Shown here one piece after another: positions 9,775 to 20,980 of a stretch of DNA of 64,000 nucleotides (position 1 is the first letter of the stretch; each line of letters starts with the position of its first letter). The position numbers and the translations under genes are program-made. The stretch is from Prorocentrum cordatum (Eukaryota > Sar > Dinophyceae > Prorocentrales > Prorocentraceae), in NCBI GenBank assembly GCA_963575745.1, contig CAUYUJ010018571.1:62001-126000 (forward strand). Direction: 5' to 3'. The notes beneath the pieces are model-generated. The model made no database searches, was not told where the DNA came from, and saw only the letters and a program-made list of their open reading frames with translations.

Positions 9775-11874
9775 GTCGCGACGCGGAATAAAGTGCTCGG
9801 AGCGGAGGGAGCACGGGGCGGAGGTCCCACTGGGGCGCTGAGGGGGCGGAGAGGAGGGGGGGTGGTGTGTGCCGCGACGCGGAATAAACTGTCGGGGCGG
9901 AGGGGGCACTGGGCGGGGCTTGGGGCAGAGGGCCACGGGGCGGGGGTCCAACTGGGGCGCTGGGGAAAGGGGGGGAAGGTGGGAGGTGGCGTGCGTCGCG
10001 ACGCGGAATAAAATTGTCGGGGCGGAAGGGGCACGGGGCGGAGCCCCCACTGGGGCGCTGGGGACGCGGGGAGGGAGGTAGGGGAGGTGGTGTGCGGCGC
10101 GACGCGGGATGAAGCGTTAGTGGCGGAAGGGGCAGTGGGCGTGGCCCCCGCTGGGGCGCTGGGGACGCGGGGGGGCTCGGGGCGGAGAACCACGGCGCGG
10201 GGGTCCCACTCTGGCGCTGGGGGCGCGGAGGGGGGGGGGCGACGCGTAATGCAGCGTTCGTGTCGGAGGGGGCAGTGGGCGGGGGCCCCGCTGGGGCGCT
10301 GGGGGCGCGGTGGGGCTTGGGGCAAACAGCCACGGCGCGGGGGCCCCACGCTGGCGCTGGGGACGCGGGGGCGGGGGGGGGAGGTGCGACGCGGGATAAA
10401 GCGTTCGTGGCGGAGGGGGCAGTGGGCGTGGCCCCCGCTGGGGCGCTGGGGACGCGGCGGGCTCGGGGCGGAAAGCCACGGCGCGGGGGCCTCACACTGG
10501 CGCTGGGGGCGCGGGGGGGCGGGGGGGGGCGACGCGGGATAAAGCGTTCGTGGCGGAGGGGGCAGTGGGCGGGGCCCCCGCTGGGGCGCTGGGGACGCGG
10601 GGGGCTTGGGGCAGAGAGCCACGGAGGGGCGGAGAGGGGTCGGAGGGGGCGGTGCGTTGGGCTGGTCTGCTGGGGAGAAGGGGCGGGGGGGGGCGACGAC
10701 GACGCCGAAAATAAAGTGGTCGGGGCGGAGGGGGCGGGCGCGCTGGGCTGCTCGGAGAGGGGTGTGTGTGTGGGGGGGGGGGGGGGGGGGGGCGACGACG
10801 ACGCCGAATAAAGTGGGTCGGGGGCGGAGAGGGCGGCGCGCTGGGCTGCTGGGGAAAAAGGACAGGGGGGGGGGAGGGGGCGACGACGACGCCGAAATAA
10901 AGTGGTCGGGGCGGAGGGGGCAGCGCGCTGGGCTGCTGAGGAGAGGGGGGAGGGGGGGGGGGCGACGACGACGCCGAAAATAAAATCGTCGGGGCGGAGG
11001 GGGCGGTGCGCCGGGGTGCTGGGGAGCGACGCGTAGCGACGCATGTCGACACAACGCCGAAATAGGGCTACGACGACGCCGAAATAAAGTCGTCGGGGCG
11101 GAGAGGGCGGTGCGCTGGGCTGCTGGGGAAAGCGACACATGTCGACACAGCGCCGAAATAGGGCGACGACGACGCCGAAATAAAGCGGTCGGGGCGGAGA
11201 GGGCGGTGCGCTGGGCTGCTGGGGAAAAGGGCCGGAGGGGGGGCGACGACGACGCCGAAATAAAGTGGTCGGGGCGGAGGGGGCGGTGCGACGACGCCGA
11301 AGGGCACTGGGCAGCTGGGGGCGGGGGGGGGCGACGACGCCGAAATAAAGTGGTCGGGGCGGAGGGGGCGGTGCGACGCCGAAGCGTGCTGGGCAGCTGG
11401 GGAGGGGGGGTGGGGGGGAGCGACGACGCCGAAATAAAGTCGTCGGGGCGGAGGGGGCGGCGCGCTGGGGTGCTGGGGAGCGACGCATAGCGACGCATGT
11501 CGACGCATATCGACATATAGAGAGACATATATCGACACACACACATCGACGCATAGCGACATACAGCGACACATAGCGACGCACACATGGAGACGCATAG
11601 CGACACACAGCGACACATATAGCGGCACATGAAGGGCACAAGGCACACAGCGACACATATAGCGACACATGAAGGGCACAAGGCAGCTGGGGGGGAGCGA
11701 CGACGACGCCGAAATAAAGTGGTCGGAGCTCTAGACACCCTGTGCAAGAGAATAAAGTGGTCGGGGCGGAGGGGGCTGTGCGACGCCGAAGGGCACTGGG
11801 CAGCTGGGGAGGGGGGGGGGCGACGACGCCGAAATAAAGTGGTCCGGGGCGGAGGGGGCGGTGCGACGCCGAAG
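9775..11874 (+). repeat. GC-rich minisatellite, about 19 units, each with an AATAAAG-like word
   Basis: Units of roughly 80-150 bp share GACGCCGAAATAAAGTGGTC, GGGGCGGAGGGGGCGGTGCG and CTGGGCTGCTGGGG. In the first third the unit is longer and reads GACGCGGAATAAAG with CTGGGGCGCTGGGGACGCGG; in the last third it shortens. AATAAA or a one-base variant occurs once per unit. A CGACACATAG-type array is nested at 11480-11690, with shorter traces near 11030 and 11130. The 2-kb open frames on both strands are repeat artefacts. The array runs into the assembly gap, so its true length is unknown. Confidence 0.9.
11480..11690 (+). repeat. CGACGCATAG array with 40-bp tandem duplication
   Basis: Ten- to eleven-base words (CGACGCATAG, CGACACATAG) repeat about 15 times. 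The last part is a 40-bp block ending GAAGGGCACAAGGCA present twice head to tail (11611-11650 and 11651-11690). Confidence 0.85.
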
Positions 11875-11974
11875 NNNNNNNNNNNNNNNNNNNNNNNNNN
11901 NNNNNNNNNNNNNNNNNNNNNNNNNNNNNNNNNNNNNNNNNNNNNNNNNNNNNNNNNNNNNNNNNNNNNNNNNN
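11875..11974. other. Assembly gap of exactly 100 N
   Basis: One hundred consecutive N. A round number implies a scaffold join of unknown size, placed inside the minisatellite. The protein-like frames that cross it have no meaning. Confidence 0.99.
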
Positions 11975-11999
11975 ACCAGCCAACGCTCAGCATGCATCG

Positions 12000-12078
12000 C
12001 ACTCGCCACCGCATGGGTTTTGCAAACCAAATTGCGGGCGGATGGGTGGGATGTTTGCGATAGCGTGAGATGTGTCAA
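12000..12078 (+). repeat. Direct repeat flanking the GTC region, left copy
   Basis: Contains CATGGGTTTTGCAAACCAA, TTGCGGGCGGATGGG and GTTGACAAC-like sequence. The right copy is at 13158-13235, in the same orientation and about 1.1 kb away. Confidence 0.75.
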
Positions 12079-12139
12079 CCCTTTGGTTCAGATCAATTCC
12101 TTTGTCTAAAAAGAGAATAGACTCCACCCCCCCCCTTCG

Positions 12140-12240
12140 GTGCCGGAGGGATTTCGCAATCGAGTTTCCAAAAAACATACAAAAACACAGGGTTTCGCAA
12201 TACGGATTTGCAAAAAAAGCGCTTACGCGCGAGTTTTTGC
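12140..12240 (+). repeat. 100-bp direct duplication, left copy
   Basis: Shares TTCGCAATCG, CCAAAAAACAT and GGTTTCGCAA followed by ACGGATTT with 12441-12541. The copies are 300 bp apart in the same orientation. Confidence 0.75.
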
Positions 12241-12440
12241 ATATATATATATATATAAAGAAAAAACTTGGTCTTTCAAGATTTTCACATCATGCTACCA
12301 AGGGGGCGTCGCGCGCGCATATCGAAATCAGTCGAACGCTCTTGCGCGTGTGCCGTCGCGAGAATCTTCTGCAACAAATGGGATGATGTGCGGGCGCGCG
12401 CGTCGTCGCGCGCGTACGCCGAAATCCTTCAAAACCCATC

Positions 12441-12541
12441 GGTTCCGGAAAAAATTCGCAATCGCGTGCCAAAAAACCTGGAAAAAACAAAAGGTTTCGC
12501 AACACGGATTTTCAACAGAAGCGTGCGCGCGCGCTCTTGCG
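12441..12541 (+). repeat. 100-bp direct duplication, right copy
   Basis: Second copy of 12140-12240. It runs straight into the GTC repeat. Confidence 0.75.
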
Positions 12542-12542
12542 G

Positions 12543-12573
<31 letters not shown>

Positions 12574-12771
12574 CACCCTCCTGCCGCGTCGTCGTCGTCG
12601 TCGCCTACGTCGTCCTGTGTCTTTCCTCGTGTTCGTCGTCGTCGTCGTCGTCGTCTTTGGCGTCGTGGTCGTTTCCGTCGTCGTTGTGGCCGTGGTCGTC
12701 CTTCCTCCTCTTCCCTCGTCGTCGTCGTCGTCCGTCGTCGGCGTCGCGTCGTCGTCTTCCCTTTTCGTGAC

Positions 12772-12802
<31 letters not shown>

Positions 12803-13078
12803 GTCGTCTCGTCGTCGTCTTCCCTCCTCCCTCGTCGTTGTCGTCGTCGGCGTCGGCGTCCTTCCTAATTCTTCGTCGTTCGCGTCGTCGCCGTCCTCCC
12901 TCCTCGTTGTCGTCGTTGTCGTCGTTGTCGTCGTCGTCGCCGTCGTCGTCCTCCCTCCTCCCTCGTCGTCGTCTTCGTTGGCGACGTCGTCGTCGTCTTC
13001 GTCGTCGTCGTCGGCGTCGTCGTCGTCGTCTTCGTCGTCGTCGACGTCGGCGTCGTCGTCGTCGTCGTCGTCGGCCGT
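12540..13078 (+). repeat. (GTC)n trinucleotide repeat with CCTCCCTC interruptions
   Basis: Over 500 bp of GTCGTC broken by GCGTC, TTC and CCTCCCTCC. Poly-Ser, poly-Val, poly-Arg and poly-Asp frames follow automatically and are not evidence of a gene. Confidence 0.95.
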
Positions 13079-13157
13079 CTTGCTTCTCCGTCCTTCTTGG
13101 GGCGCTCCTGAGACGCCCCCGAGGGCTCCAAGACGACCCCGGAACGATATTTGTGCT

Positions 13158-13235
13158 CGGTCCCGCATGGGTTTTGCAAACCAAGTTGCGGGTGGGTGGA
13201 TGGGATGATTGCGCGAGCAGTGGAGTTGACAACTT
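13158..13235 (+). repeat. Direct repeat flanking the GTC region, right copy
   Basis: Matches 12000-12078 through GCATGGGTTTTGCAAACCAA. The flanked block could be a unit that moved or duplicated as a whole. Confidence 0.75.
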
Positions 13236-13251
13236 CAAGTTCGGCACGTGA

Positions 13252-13325
13252 TTGATTGCACAACATAGATTGCACCATGTGGATTGCTCCACGTAAATTG
13301 CACCACGTAGATTGACCCACGTGGG
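13252..13325 (+). repeat. 15-16 bp tandem repeat, ATTGCACCACGTAG
   Basis: About five copies of ATTGCACCACGTAGATT with single-base variants. The - strand translates as a Tyr-Val-Val-Gln repeat, without other sign of coding. Confidence 0.85.
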
Positions 13326-14685
13326 GTCACAATGAACATTGTTAAACACACATCACCTGTTGTTTTGGGTCGTTCGTGATTTCTTAAATGTTTAGTGGGT
13401 TTTTGCCAGCCCTGAACTGCCAAAGACGCCACCCCTGACAAGCCAATCATACTTTAGTGGGCTACAAGAGGGGCCCAATTCGGCCCACAACCGCCCAAGA
13501 TGTCCCAAACCTGACACAACATGTCCCAACAATGCCCCGAGAAAAGACCGAAAATGGGGAAGTCGTCTCGGTAACCCTTCCACCGATGATGACCCCAATG
13601 GGCCCTTCTGATTCGCGTTCCCGAGACGCACCCCCCGCTCGCGTTCTCATCGGTTTGGGCTGCACGCGTTCCCCGGTGGATCTGTCTTGGGCCGCGTGGG
13701 TTCTCGTACTGGGCTTGGCTCAAAACGCTTTCGTTCCCCATGCTTCCCTGGTTCGAGCCGCTCGCTTTCTTATCTCTCGCCCCACCCACCATCCTGCACC
13801 CTCCGTGCGCGCCCCAATTCTGCGCGGCCCCAAAGGGAAAAGGCCCTGGCCAATTCGCGACTCTCGTGGCGCCACCCATCGCCGCCCTGAAAGCCACGTG
13901 CGTTTGCCAAGAAGCCCCATTTCGAACTAGCGGGCCGAAGTCCAATCTGAATCAGACGCCCTAGTACTTCATGGTTCGACATTATGTTGCCGACCTGCGT
14001 GTTTTGTTAGTTCCGCAGATACAGTCGAGGTTTAGATTTTCACTGTGCCAATATAATGGTGTATCGATGTTTCCAGTCGGGTTCGCCCTGGTGCGCTCGT
14101 TTTCACACCGTCGAGGCTGATCGCCCGAGCAGGACCCCGAGCGACGACGGCCGCAGCGGCGGCGAGAACGACGACAGCAGTTGTCGTTTTCCGCCTGTGT
14201 CCGACTCTCGCAGCCCGATCGGTGTCCACGTCCGTGTCTCGAAATCCGGGTCTCCGTGGGCCCCGTGCGGGGTGCGGGTGGTCATCCGTTTGACTTCGCC
14301 ATGGGGCGAACATCTGCGGTAAGGCCTACGGTGTCCCCAAGATCTCCAGGGAGGCCTTCGCTGCCTCCAGCGCACCATCCGAGATGCCCAGAGCGCTCCA
14401 TGGGTTCCAAGGTGGAGCGATAAGCTGGGGACACCTTGGGCAGGGGACACCTCTGGCAACACCCGAGGACACGTGACCATCCCGGTTCAGTTTGAGTTTG
14501 CCGGGGGCTGAACCATTGTGGTGGCGGACGTGGCCAGGATCGATATTCCAAGAGCAGGAAGAGCAAGGGAAGAGGAGGAGGAGGAGGAGGAGGACGATCG
14601 AGGATCGAGGATGGACATTGATGGTCCAGGAGGAACAGGAGGAGGATCGAAGGAGGAGGGGCTTGCACGCCGACGCGCCGACGGC
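13326..14685. other. Stretch without recognised gene
   Basis: Open frames of 60-160 codons overlap on both strands at 13454-13982 and 14056-14480. Composition is closer to average than in the flanking arrays, but no domain, splice pattern or repeat shared with other parts was identified with confidence. Confidence 0.3.
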
Positions 14686-14689
14686 GACA

Positions 14690-14908
14690 ATTACTTCGAC
14701 GACGACGACGACGACGACTGCCATGGCGACGGCGGCGACTGCGATGACGACTTGACCTCGACGACGGTGATGGTGGCGACGGCCACGGAGGCGGCCTTGG
14801 CGTCGGCGGCGACGGCGTCGGCGACGGCGTCGGCGACGGCGTCAGCAACGGCGACGGTGACGACGGCGACGGTGACGACGACAGCGGAGGCGACGGCGAC
14901 GACTAGGG
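14690..14908 (+). repeat. GACGAC / GGCGACGGC imperfect repeat
   Basis: Triplets and hexamers of GAC, GGC and GTCGGCGAC. In + frames they read Asp-rich then Ala/Thr-rich. It joins a Glu/Ala/Arg-rich coding-like shard at 14935-15000 (EEARRREAEARQREEAARR). Confidence 0.85.
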
Positions 14909-14909
14909 G

Positions 14910-15900
14910 GCTGGCGAACACCTCCGCGGTCAGGCCAGCGAGGAGGCCCGCCGCCGAGAGGCGGAGGCCCGGCAGCGGGAGGAGGCCGCCCGCAGGCCGC
15001 CCCGCCCCCGGTGGGGGGCCGCTCGGGGGCCCGCGGAGGGAGGGAGGCCCGCGCGGCAGGCTCGGCGCCCCTCGCTGGCGCGGCGGTGGCTCCCAGCGCG
15101 GGCGTTGCAGGGCGGCACGCCGCCAGGGGCCCAGCACCGCGCGGCGTCGGCTCCGCTTCCCCTCCGGCCTGCTTCGCGAATCCCGTGTGGTTCTCGCAGG
15201 GGGGGGGGGAGGGGGGCGCAGCTCGGGGGTCGCTCCCTCGGGCGTCTGTGCCGTCGGCTGCGCTTCGGGAGTCGGTGGTCCTTGGCGCAAGTGTATCGCT
15301 GGATTTGCGCGTGCAATGCACGACTTGCCACACAGTGCAAAACAATTCTAGACGTTTCGCGTATCCCCACCAGCGGTTTCGGAGTTTTTCAGTTGTGCTC
15401 TTGTGGTCCTCGATGAGCACCGGGTGCTCCGTGAGTGAGGGTTCCTACTGCTCGTCGCCACTTGCTCCGTTCACTCTGTCTGTAGGTGTTTCCCCTGCTG
15501 CCTACAGCTGCATTGGCCGTTGCGGCTGCACGGGTACAGGCCCCGTGCGTGCTGTGGTTGGCCAGTGGTCGCTGCTTGCGGGCGCCGTTTGGGCGGCTCC
15601 TCGCTTGCTCGCGCTTCCGTTCGCCCGCCGCTCCCGCCGCCTTCGGCTGGTTTGGCTTCTGCGGCTGCACAGGTGCAGGTTGTGCGCGCCTCGCGGCTGG
15701 CTGCTTGTGTCTGTCTCTTCGCGAGTTGGCGCCGTCAGGGCGATTCCTCGCTGGTTACGCTGGCCGTGGCCCTAATTGGTCCTTGCATGTGCACTCCGCG
15801 CGTTTTCGCGCTAATTATCTTGCGCTGTGCCCCAGCCTCGGTACTCACGCCTTCTGGACTTTTCCTTGCGGGCCGCCGATCAAAAAACATATCCCCACCA
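14910..15900. other. GC-rich stretch beginning with a Glu/Ala/Arg-rich shard
   Basis: One + frame from about 14930 gives EEARRREAEARQREEAARR and then decays into Arg/Pro/Gly-rich sequence. The remainder has overlapping open frames on both strands and no recognised domain. The shard resembles those near 0.2, 51.25, 55.0 and 58.3 kb. Confidence 0.3.
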
Positions 15901-15904
15901 GCAG

Positions 15905-18000
15905 TGTGACCTCGGGCAGCACGGCCACGACCGGTACGGTGTCGGACTTTGCGACTCCACGGCCACTTCCACGGTGGGCTCCACGACTTCAGGGTGCTGC
16001 AGCGTGTTGTGGCCGAGGAGAACTGCGCTGCGTCGGGCCGATCGTCTTCGTGCCTCGGGGCACTCTCGTCGCCACGGCCTGGTCCTTGTCGATATTTTGG
16101 TCGTTTCGCTTTTCCCCGCTGGTGTGTTTTGCGTTTCACACTGACCGTGCGACCTTTAGTCGTGAGGGGGGGAACCCCTGCTCAGAGCTCCCCAATGTAC
16201 ACTGAAAATGTGACCGTCAGTCGTGTTGGAGGGGGTGCCCCGGGTCGGTGGTCCCCGGTACACACTGACAGTGCGACCGTTCGTCGTTTCCCTGGTCGCC
16301 CTGGCAGGCACGTTGTGATTCGTCGTATCCTGGCAATCCTGGCGGACACGCTTGTGTTTCGTCGTATCGTGGCCAGTGCGGTTGCGAGCAATGCGACGTC
16401 CACTGCCACCTGCACGGCGAGCTCCACGACGACAGCGAGCAACAGCGTGGACGAGGTTAAAACTTGCAGCACAGTGTCGAACATATTGTTTTGAGTGCGA
16501 CCCTTTCGTGCAGCGCCACGCTGGCCAGCACTGCGATGAGCAGCGGCACGTCGCTGACAGATACGACCATGTCATTCAACACCCACAAGGTCATTCAATA
16601 CCACGCTTGCCGAGACGAGTTCTTCGACGGCTAATCCGAGCGGCACCAGCGGCACGACGGCCAGTTATAGCGTGTCCAGCAGCACAACTGCATCGTCCAC
16701 CACCTCGACTTCCGGTGCACCGTTGTCTCGCAGTACGCCTCAGCAGACCAGCAGTGCGACCTAGGGCAGCACGGTCGCGACCATTACGACGTCGAGCAGC
16801 TCGACGTCCACGGCCATTTCCACAACGACAGTGGGCAGCCGCGTGTGCATGGTCGTGGCGAGCAGCGCAGCGTTGAGCTGCACGACCTCGAGTGCGATGC
16901 GATCGAGCAGCACCACGCCGGCCAGCACTAAGGTGAGCCGCGGCACGACGTTGACGGATACGTCAGGGTCATTCACATCACGGTGACCGAGACGAGTACC
17001 CCGACGGCTTGTACGAGCGGCACCAGCAGCACGACGGCTAGCTCGAGCGTGACAAGCTGCACAACTACATCGTTCACCACCTGGACTTCCAGTGCCCGTT
17101 GTCTAGCAGTACGGCTTCAGACGACCAGCAGCGTGACTTCGAGCAGCACGGTCAAGACCAATACGGTTTTAAGCAATATAGCGCCCACGGCCATTCTACG
17201 GTGGGCTCTACGTTGGGATGAGCAGCAGCGCGAGCGGGGCCGAGACGAGCTGCGCATCGTCGAGTAGCACGATTTCGAGCGCGACGCAGTCGGGCAACAC
17301 CACGCCGGCCAGCGCTACGGCGGGCAGCAGCACGACGCTGACGGATACGTCAGGGCCATTCGATACCACGGTGACCGCGGCGCGCTCTTCGACGGCTCGT
17401 ACGAGCAGCACCAGCGGCACGATGGCTTGCTCGAGCGTGGCCAGCAGCATCGCTGCAACGTCCGCAGCTTGACTTCCAGTGCATCGTTGTCCACGACTTC
17501 AGGTGACCAACAAAGCGACCTCGAGCAGCACGGTCACAACCAGTACGGTCTCGAGCAGTTTAGTGTCCACGGCCACTTCCACGGTGAGCTCCGCGTCGAC
17601 ATGTGCTCCAGCAAGTGCGTTGTCGAGTCGCGCTGCGCAACGCCGAGCAGCGCGACCTCGAGTACGACGCAGTCGAGCAGCCCCGTCCGGCCAGCACCAC
17701 GGTGAGCAGCGGCACGAAGCTGACGGATCGTCAAGGTCTTGCAAACCACGTTGACCGAGACGAGTTCTTCGACGGCTAGTACGTGCGGCACTGGCAGCTT
17801 GACGACCAGCGTGGCCTCTTGCACAATTGCAGCTTCCACCACCTTGGCTTCCAGTGCTTCGTTGCCTTGAAGTGCGTCATGGGCGACCTGCCGCGCCACC
17901 TCGGGCAGCACGGTCACGACAAGTACGGCCTCGAGTAGTGCGTCGTCCACGGCCGCCTCCACGGTGGGTTCCACGACTTCAGGATGCTGCAGCGTGGGCG
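15905..18000 (+). pseudogene. Ser/Thr-rich repeat coding region, tandem period about 380 bp, frame-broken
   Basis: Blocks containing GAGCAGCACGGTCACGACCA followed by TACGG recur at about 15910, 16760, 17135, 17520 and 17900. A second landmark, CACGCCGGCCAGCAC followed by GCTGACGGATACGTCAGG, recurs near 16515, 16905, 17290 and 17675. The spacing is therefore about 375-390 bp over at least four units. The + strand translates as mucin-like Ser/Thr-rich sequence (for example SSSTISSATQSGNTTPASAT at 17266 onward), but the frame changes between units (frame 3 in the unit at 16983, frame 1 in the unit at 17218) and stops interrupt it. Proteins of this composition are known in dinoflagellates. I infer a tandemly duplicated exon array that has decayed; an intact spliced gene using only parts of it is the alternative. 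Confidence 0.6.
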
Positions 18001-18880
18001 CGATCGAGACGAGCGGCGCAGCGTCGTGCCTTTCGTCTTTCTGTCCTGGGGAACTTTCGTCCCCTCGGCCAGATCCTCGTCGAAATTCTGCCCGCCCCGC
18101 GTTTCCCCGCGGGTGCCGTTCGCTTGCGATTGTAGACGTGCGGGAGGGGGCACCCCTTACTCGGTGCTTTTCAATACACATTGAAATTGCGACCGTTAGT
18201 CGTGCGGGGGGGGGGGCCTCAGCTCGGCGCCCCCAGTGCACGCTGTCAGTGCGACCGTCAGTCGTTGCCCTGGCGGCCTTGGCAAGCACGTGTTGATACG
18301 TCGTTCCCCGACAATCCTGGCAGGCGCGGAGATCAGCGGGCAGGTCTAGCACTGCGGCAGCACAGGCGGACGCCCCTTCGGCCCCTTACTCTTATCAGCG
18401 CCCCTGGGGCAGCAGTGCGGCGGAGGCCGGTGCACGTCTTCAAGGGTGTCTGTCTGAGTTGTCGAGGGCACTCTCTCCACGGTGTCCCCATAGCGTTGCG
18501 CACCTTGCCAACGCACTTACGTGTTCTGACCCGTCGTCTTCGAGTGTCTAGCAGTCTCGCAGAAGCAAGCGCAGGCCAGTGATCAGACCCACAGTCGAGG
18601 TCATTGAAGGCTTCGCACTTGGTGACAGCCAGTGTCTTGCCCATTCACACGAAATCTAATTGGCGCGTGACCCCCAACGTGCTTTCCAAGGTCCGCTTTA
18701 TTTTCTCACGATTGCTCACTGCTGTCCGAGGGGACGAACAAATCAAAGTCCGCAACAAACTCACGCAGTAGTTCGCTTCTGCTGCCAACGCTCACTTGCG
18801 TATTGAAATCGCCACCAGCGCGGCCCTTCTTTGACCAAGTCTTTCAAGTCGGAATACCAGTGGTTCAACGAATAGCGGCA
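18000..18880. other. Stretch after the Ser/Thr array, no gene recognised
   Basis: 18100-18300 contains GTGCGACCGTTAGTCGTGCG-like words that also occur at 16145-16290 (CGTGAGGGGGG, AATGTACACTGAAAATG), so this flank is itself a diverged repeat of the left flank of the array. No domain is seen to 18880. Confidence 0.4.
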
Positions 18881-19240
18881 CCACCCACTGCGCATCCCGT
18901 GCGCGTCGAGGAAGTGCCACGCCTGCCACGTGTGGCGAGCCCGAAACGGAGAAGGTTTCCACCCCCGCCGCCCCCCCTTGCGGTTTCGAGCGAACGCCGC
19001 GCTTGCCACGCTTTCTGAACCCGAAACGCATCTCATCCCCACCTCCAGCACAAACCCTGTGGTGTCGAGGGAGCGCCACGCCTGCCAAGCGTAGCGAGCC
19101 CGAAATGCATAGTTGTCCCATCCCCAGCGCACCTCCTTGTGGCGCCGAGGGAGTGCCGCGTTTGCCAAGCTTCGCGAGCCCGAAACGGATAGCGCCCCCA
19201 CCCCTTTTTTTCGCACCCCGTGTAGCGCCAGGACAGGTAA
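18880..19240 (+). repeat. 80-bp tandem repeat, four units
   Basis: Units start at about 18905, 18984, 19065 and 19145 with GTCGAGGGAGCGCCACGCCTG or close variants and contain GCGAGCCCGAAACGGA. The period is 79-81 bp. A - strand frame runs through all units, but its peptide repeat simply mirrors the DNA repeat. Confidence 0.85.
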
Positions 19241-19734
19241 CGTCCGCCACGTCTTGCGAATCCTACGCCTATGTGTTGTTGTGTCGTGCTGCGCTTGCGC
19301 CTGATGCGTGTGCCCGGCTAGTGTGTGCGAAGTATGCGTAAGTATGTCGTGTGTGCGTATGTGTGATTTGCGTGTGAGCGTGGAGGAGCAGTGATACCAT
19401 TCCTCCCCCGTGCGAGGCTTGAGGAGGAACGCCGCGCGAGGCTTGAGGAACAGCAGTACCGCAGGATCCCGCTTGGGTAGCAGCCGCCGCCCTTCGGGCT
19501 CCCTTCAGTGGCACCAGCACAAAGGGGTAGGCTCAGGGGTGTTGGGGCGGGCAGCGTCATGGTTGAATAGGCTCAGGGCGGGCGAGAGGTTCGAGTTGCG
19601 AGGTTTTCGGACGTTGTCGTCGGTTTTCCTGGACGTTTTCCAGCATGAGGATGTGCTCCAGCAGCAGCGCCTCGCCGAGGGCGTTCCGGGGTGTGCTGGA
19701 TCGTCCCGAGCGGCCGCGGGAGACTTTAGTGTTA

Positions 19735-19975
19735 TGGCCCGGAAACCGAGGGTCCTCAGGGGCAACGTTAGGAATGGGATGGGTTCAGGGGGGGGACAAA
19801 TCGACTCCCAACCGCCCATTCACTGCCGATAAGGGCCCGATGCCCCACCCCGCCCAGGAGCGCGCAGATTTGCGATCGGGGGCTTATCGCACGTGTATCG
19901 GCGACGTATCGCCGATTCATGGTCGATGTGTCCCCCCGTGAGCCAGTTTCCCCCCCCGTTACTTTCACGCCCCCC
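19735..19975 (+). repeat. Dispersed repeat family C, copy 2
   Basis: Begins GGGGCAACGTTAGG and carries CGCCCATTCACTGCCGATAA, GGGGCTTATCGCACGTG, CGTATCGCCGATTCATGGT and CCCCCCGTGAGC. Family D copy 2 (20025-20125) follows within 50 bp. Confidence 0.8.
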
Positions 19976-20024
19976 AGTATGATCAAAACGGGTACAGGGA
20001 GACAAGGGTCGAAAACGACAGTCG

Positions 20025-20125
20025 TCCCTGTCCATTTTGAACAGGATTCGCTGTCGGTGTTGCCGCGGGCGCTGCCCATTTGAGACAATAGGTCTCATGC
20101 CCAACAGCGGCCGCTGCTGGTTTTT
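20025..20125 (+). repeat. Dispersed repeat family D, copy 2
   Basis: Contains CCTGTCCATTTTGAACAGGA, GTCGGTGTTGCCGCGGGCG and CCCAACAGCGGCCGCTGCTGG. Its inverted counterpart is nested in the split family C copy at 51.8-52.4 kb. Confidence 0.65.
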
Positions 20126-20129
20126 GGCA

Positions 20130-20980
20130 GACCATGCTGTTGGGTATCGTACCCATGTTTTCGGTATCCACGTCGGGCATGCCAATCCTCCCGCTTTCTT
20201 GATCGACAAGGGCGAGGGGGGTTGTAGGGGGCAGTTCTCATGAAGCTGCGTCCCCCAGGGTTGGTAGGTTTCCAAGTTTTTCGAGTTTTCTTTGTTCAGA
20301 AGCTGTTGCGTCGCCGACCCGCTCCTACATTTGGCATTCGGCGTGCGGATTGCGCGCAATCTCGCTTCGACGCGTCATTCGAGCGGTGTCGCCCCCGGTT
20401 TGTTTCCGCCTCGTCTCTCTGCTACCATGTTTCTTTGAAGTTCAGAATCGCGTTTTCGGGTGTCGTTTCAGCTCGCGGTGGCCGAAACCATCGTGGGTGT
20501 CGCGGACCGATCGTTCGACGACTCGGAGCCCTCTTGTACCGTCTCGGGCGCCTCTTGGGGCTTTTTTGGATCGCTTTGGGGCGCTTGAAAGCCGCGCCAA
20601 GGAGAAGAACCATCTCTGGCCCGACCTGGCCGGGGCACTTTGCGTCCGGGGCCCATCTGGGCCGCCCCTCGCGCGCAAAGTAGACATGTTGCGAGGCAGT
20701 CGCCAGGGATCTTCGCGCGCTTCTGGCCCGTTGGGCCGGCGAGTTTCCCCCGAGAAGCATGTCCAGTGCGCTATGGGGCGCGCGACGAACAGGCGGGCCA
20801 ATTCCGACGACTCTTTCTCTCCTCCTCTCCTGCTGTTGCTTCCCATTATTTCCTTTTCCCGCTGCTGCTGCTGGCCTTCCTGCTGCTGCTGCCGCTCCCT
20901 CCCTTCTTTTCTTCTTACAGTCGCTGATGTTGCGCGGGCGCTCCTGATTGGCATGCCAGCTCACCGGGCAGGCCCGCGAT
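20130..20980. other. Stretch with a short CTCTTGGGG run, no gene recognised
   Basis: 20515-20600 is a brief copy of the CTCTTGGGG family. 20810-20930 is a CT-rich run with CTGCTG words. Open frames on both strands have no recognised domain. Confidence 0.4.

Noticed and set aside
9775-11874. AATAAA words as polyadenylation signals, or the array as a gene terminator cluster
   Set aside because: Dinoflagellates do not depend on AATAAA, and the word is simply part of the repeated unit.
9359-12014. Proline/arginine-rich proteins of over 850 residues on the - strand
   Set aside because: They are translations of the minisatellite and of 100 N, with no independent coding signal.
12540-13078. Arginine- or serine-repeat protein
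   Set aside because: Pure consequence of the GTC triplet repeat.
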